NCBI GenBank assembly: GCA_907163375.1
Contig: CAJQUW010007737.1
Span: forward strand, 558,001-622,000
DNA length: 64,000 nt
Source of the DNA: Prostheceraeus crozeri
Lineage: Eukaryota > Platyhelminthes > Polycladida > Euryleptidae
Direction of reading: 5' to 3'
Shown here: positions 63,241 to 64,000 of the stretch, piece after piece
Layout of the letters: the number at the start of each line of letters is the position of its first letter
How positions within the stretch are numbered: position 1 is the first letter of the stretch
Notes under the pieces: model-generated
Seen by the model: only the letters and a program-made list of their open reading frames with translations
Database searches by the model: none
Told to the model about the DNA's origin: nothing
Translations under genes and position numbers: made by a program

Positions 63241-64000
63241 ATTCGCAGATTCTTCGACAGTCAATAATGCGACGACACTAAAGGGAAGATTTCAACTCAT
63301 GATCGCCATATTTAGTTCATGATCGTTTTGAGATACCACAGATACAAACCCAGATTGAATGGTTTCCTTGTAGATTTTAGACCAAATCGTCATAAGAGGA
63401 TATTTGATCTCTCCCGATAAAATTTTCCGAATGTGTTTCCATTGCCAGGACATGCACTTGAATGCACTTGAAAACGTGGCCATACCGCATCATGGCTTTG
63501 GAGTTGCTTGAAGAAGCATCCAGACTGATTTAGGAAATTTTATGGCACTGTCGTTTAGATTACTCATCATCACTTTTTCAATTTTCCTTCTTTGCTTGCG
63601 ATAATGATTGAGGTCCTTCGAGGTGGCATTGAAGTCAGGTTTATGGACGTGAAGGTTGCACAAGAAGAAATGTTTAGTTGGGATATAATACTAACTCGAT
63701 GCAGCTACAAATTCAAATTTCTTTGTCATGCAGAGGAATGCATTGATGCTTCACTGTCATTGCATTTCGGTTGACAACCATCAGCGGTATATTTGTTTGC
63801 TATTTTGCATTGGAATGAATTGCTCAGGAGACTCATTTCAAATAAAAATTGATCAGTTCCATTAGCTACAAAATTCGAAATATTGAAATATTGAAATACA
63901 GAATTTTGAAGTACAGAAATGTTGGTTGGCCTGATTATGTAGAAAATCATTTCAAATTTTGCTCACCTATCTGTCCAGAGAAATTTAGAAGTCTATGAGA
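63241..64000. other. Gene-free right edge
   Basis: No gene supported. The final 35 bases carry CCTATCTGTCCAGAGAAA followed by TTTAGAAGTCTATG, i.e. the beginning of another copy of the repeat flanking element B. Confidence 0.5.

Noticed and set aside
51164-64000. Last TPR exon(s) of AIP
   Set aside because: Looked for a YYEVLDH...KAYFRRGKAH-like frame on the + strand; none seen. A short exon could still be missed by eye.

Overview
The window is metazoan nuclear DNA: AT-rich, with spliced host exons, Tc1/mariner, hAT, Crypton-type, LINE, Penelope-type and SINE-like repeats, and one large virus-like element. I cannot place the species; the repeat mix fits a repeat-rich, probably marine, invertebrate.

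Layout. 1-3.6 kb: the 3' end of a LINE, then gene-free sequence with hairpins. 3616-26373: an apparently whole Polinton/Maverick, flanked by a perfect 6-bp target duplication (GATGAA) and bounded by long terminal inverted repeats. 27.4-51.2 kb: four coding exons of one host gene on the + strand, the AIP-type (aryl hydrocarbon receptor-interacting protein) co-chaperone; its introns (about 5.9, 12.2 and 5.0 kb) are full of transposons. 51.6-64 kb: a GGGTCA-rich inverted-repeat element, a DNA transposon with about 600-bp inverted repeats, a Crypton-like tyrosine-recombinase element with large hairpins, and an RTE-type LINE. The last AIP exon(s) were not found and presumably lie beyond the window.

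The Polinton carries the expected core: protein-primed family B DNA polymerase, chromodomain integrase, FtsK/A32-type packaging ATPase, double-jelly-roll major capsid protein, adenain-like protease, two basic minor virion proteins and two large related capsid-associated proteins. It also carries less usual genes: a full-length two-lobe TATA-binding-protein homologue, a tandem pair of PC4-like proteins next to it, a stand-alone copy of the polymerase's N-terminal domain, two small RING-like zinc proteins (one membrane-anchored) and a DEDDh exonuclease-like protein.

How the parts may work together (inference). Polymerase, the first left-hand gene and the right-hand accessory genes have host-like promoters with TATA and, in most, CCAAT boxes. 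Several structural or late-type genes instead have ATGCAAA 28-60 nt before their start codons. With element-encoded TBP-like and PC4-like proteins this suggests an early/late switch run by the element's own initiation factors. I regard this as the most interesting feature of the window.

Elsewhere, two insertions (37.4 kb and 46.4 kb) share an unusual plan: 13-bp target duplications, near-perfect inverted arms, a common ACGGGAGGTTC tail and a hammerhead-like core, suggesting small non-autonomous relatives of Penelope-type retroelements.
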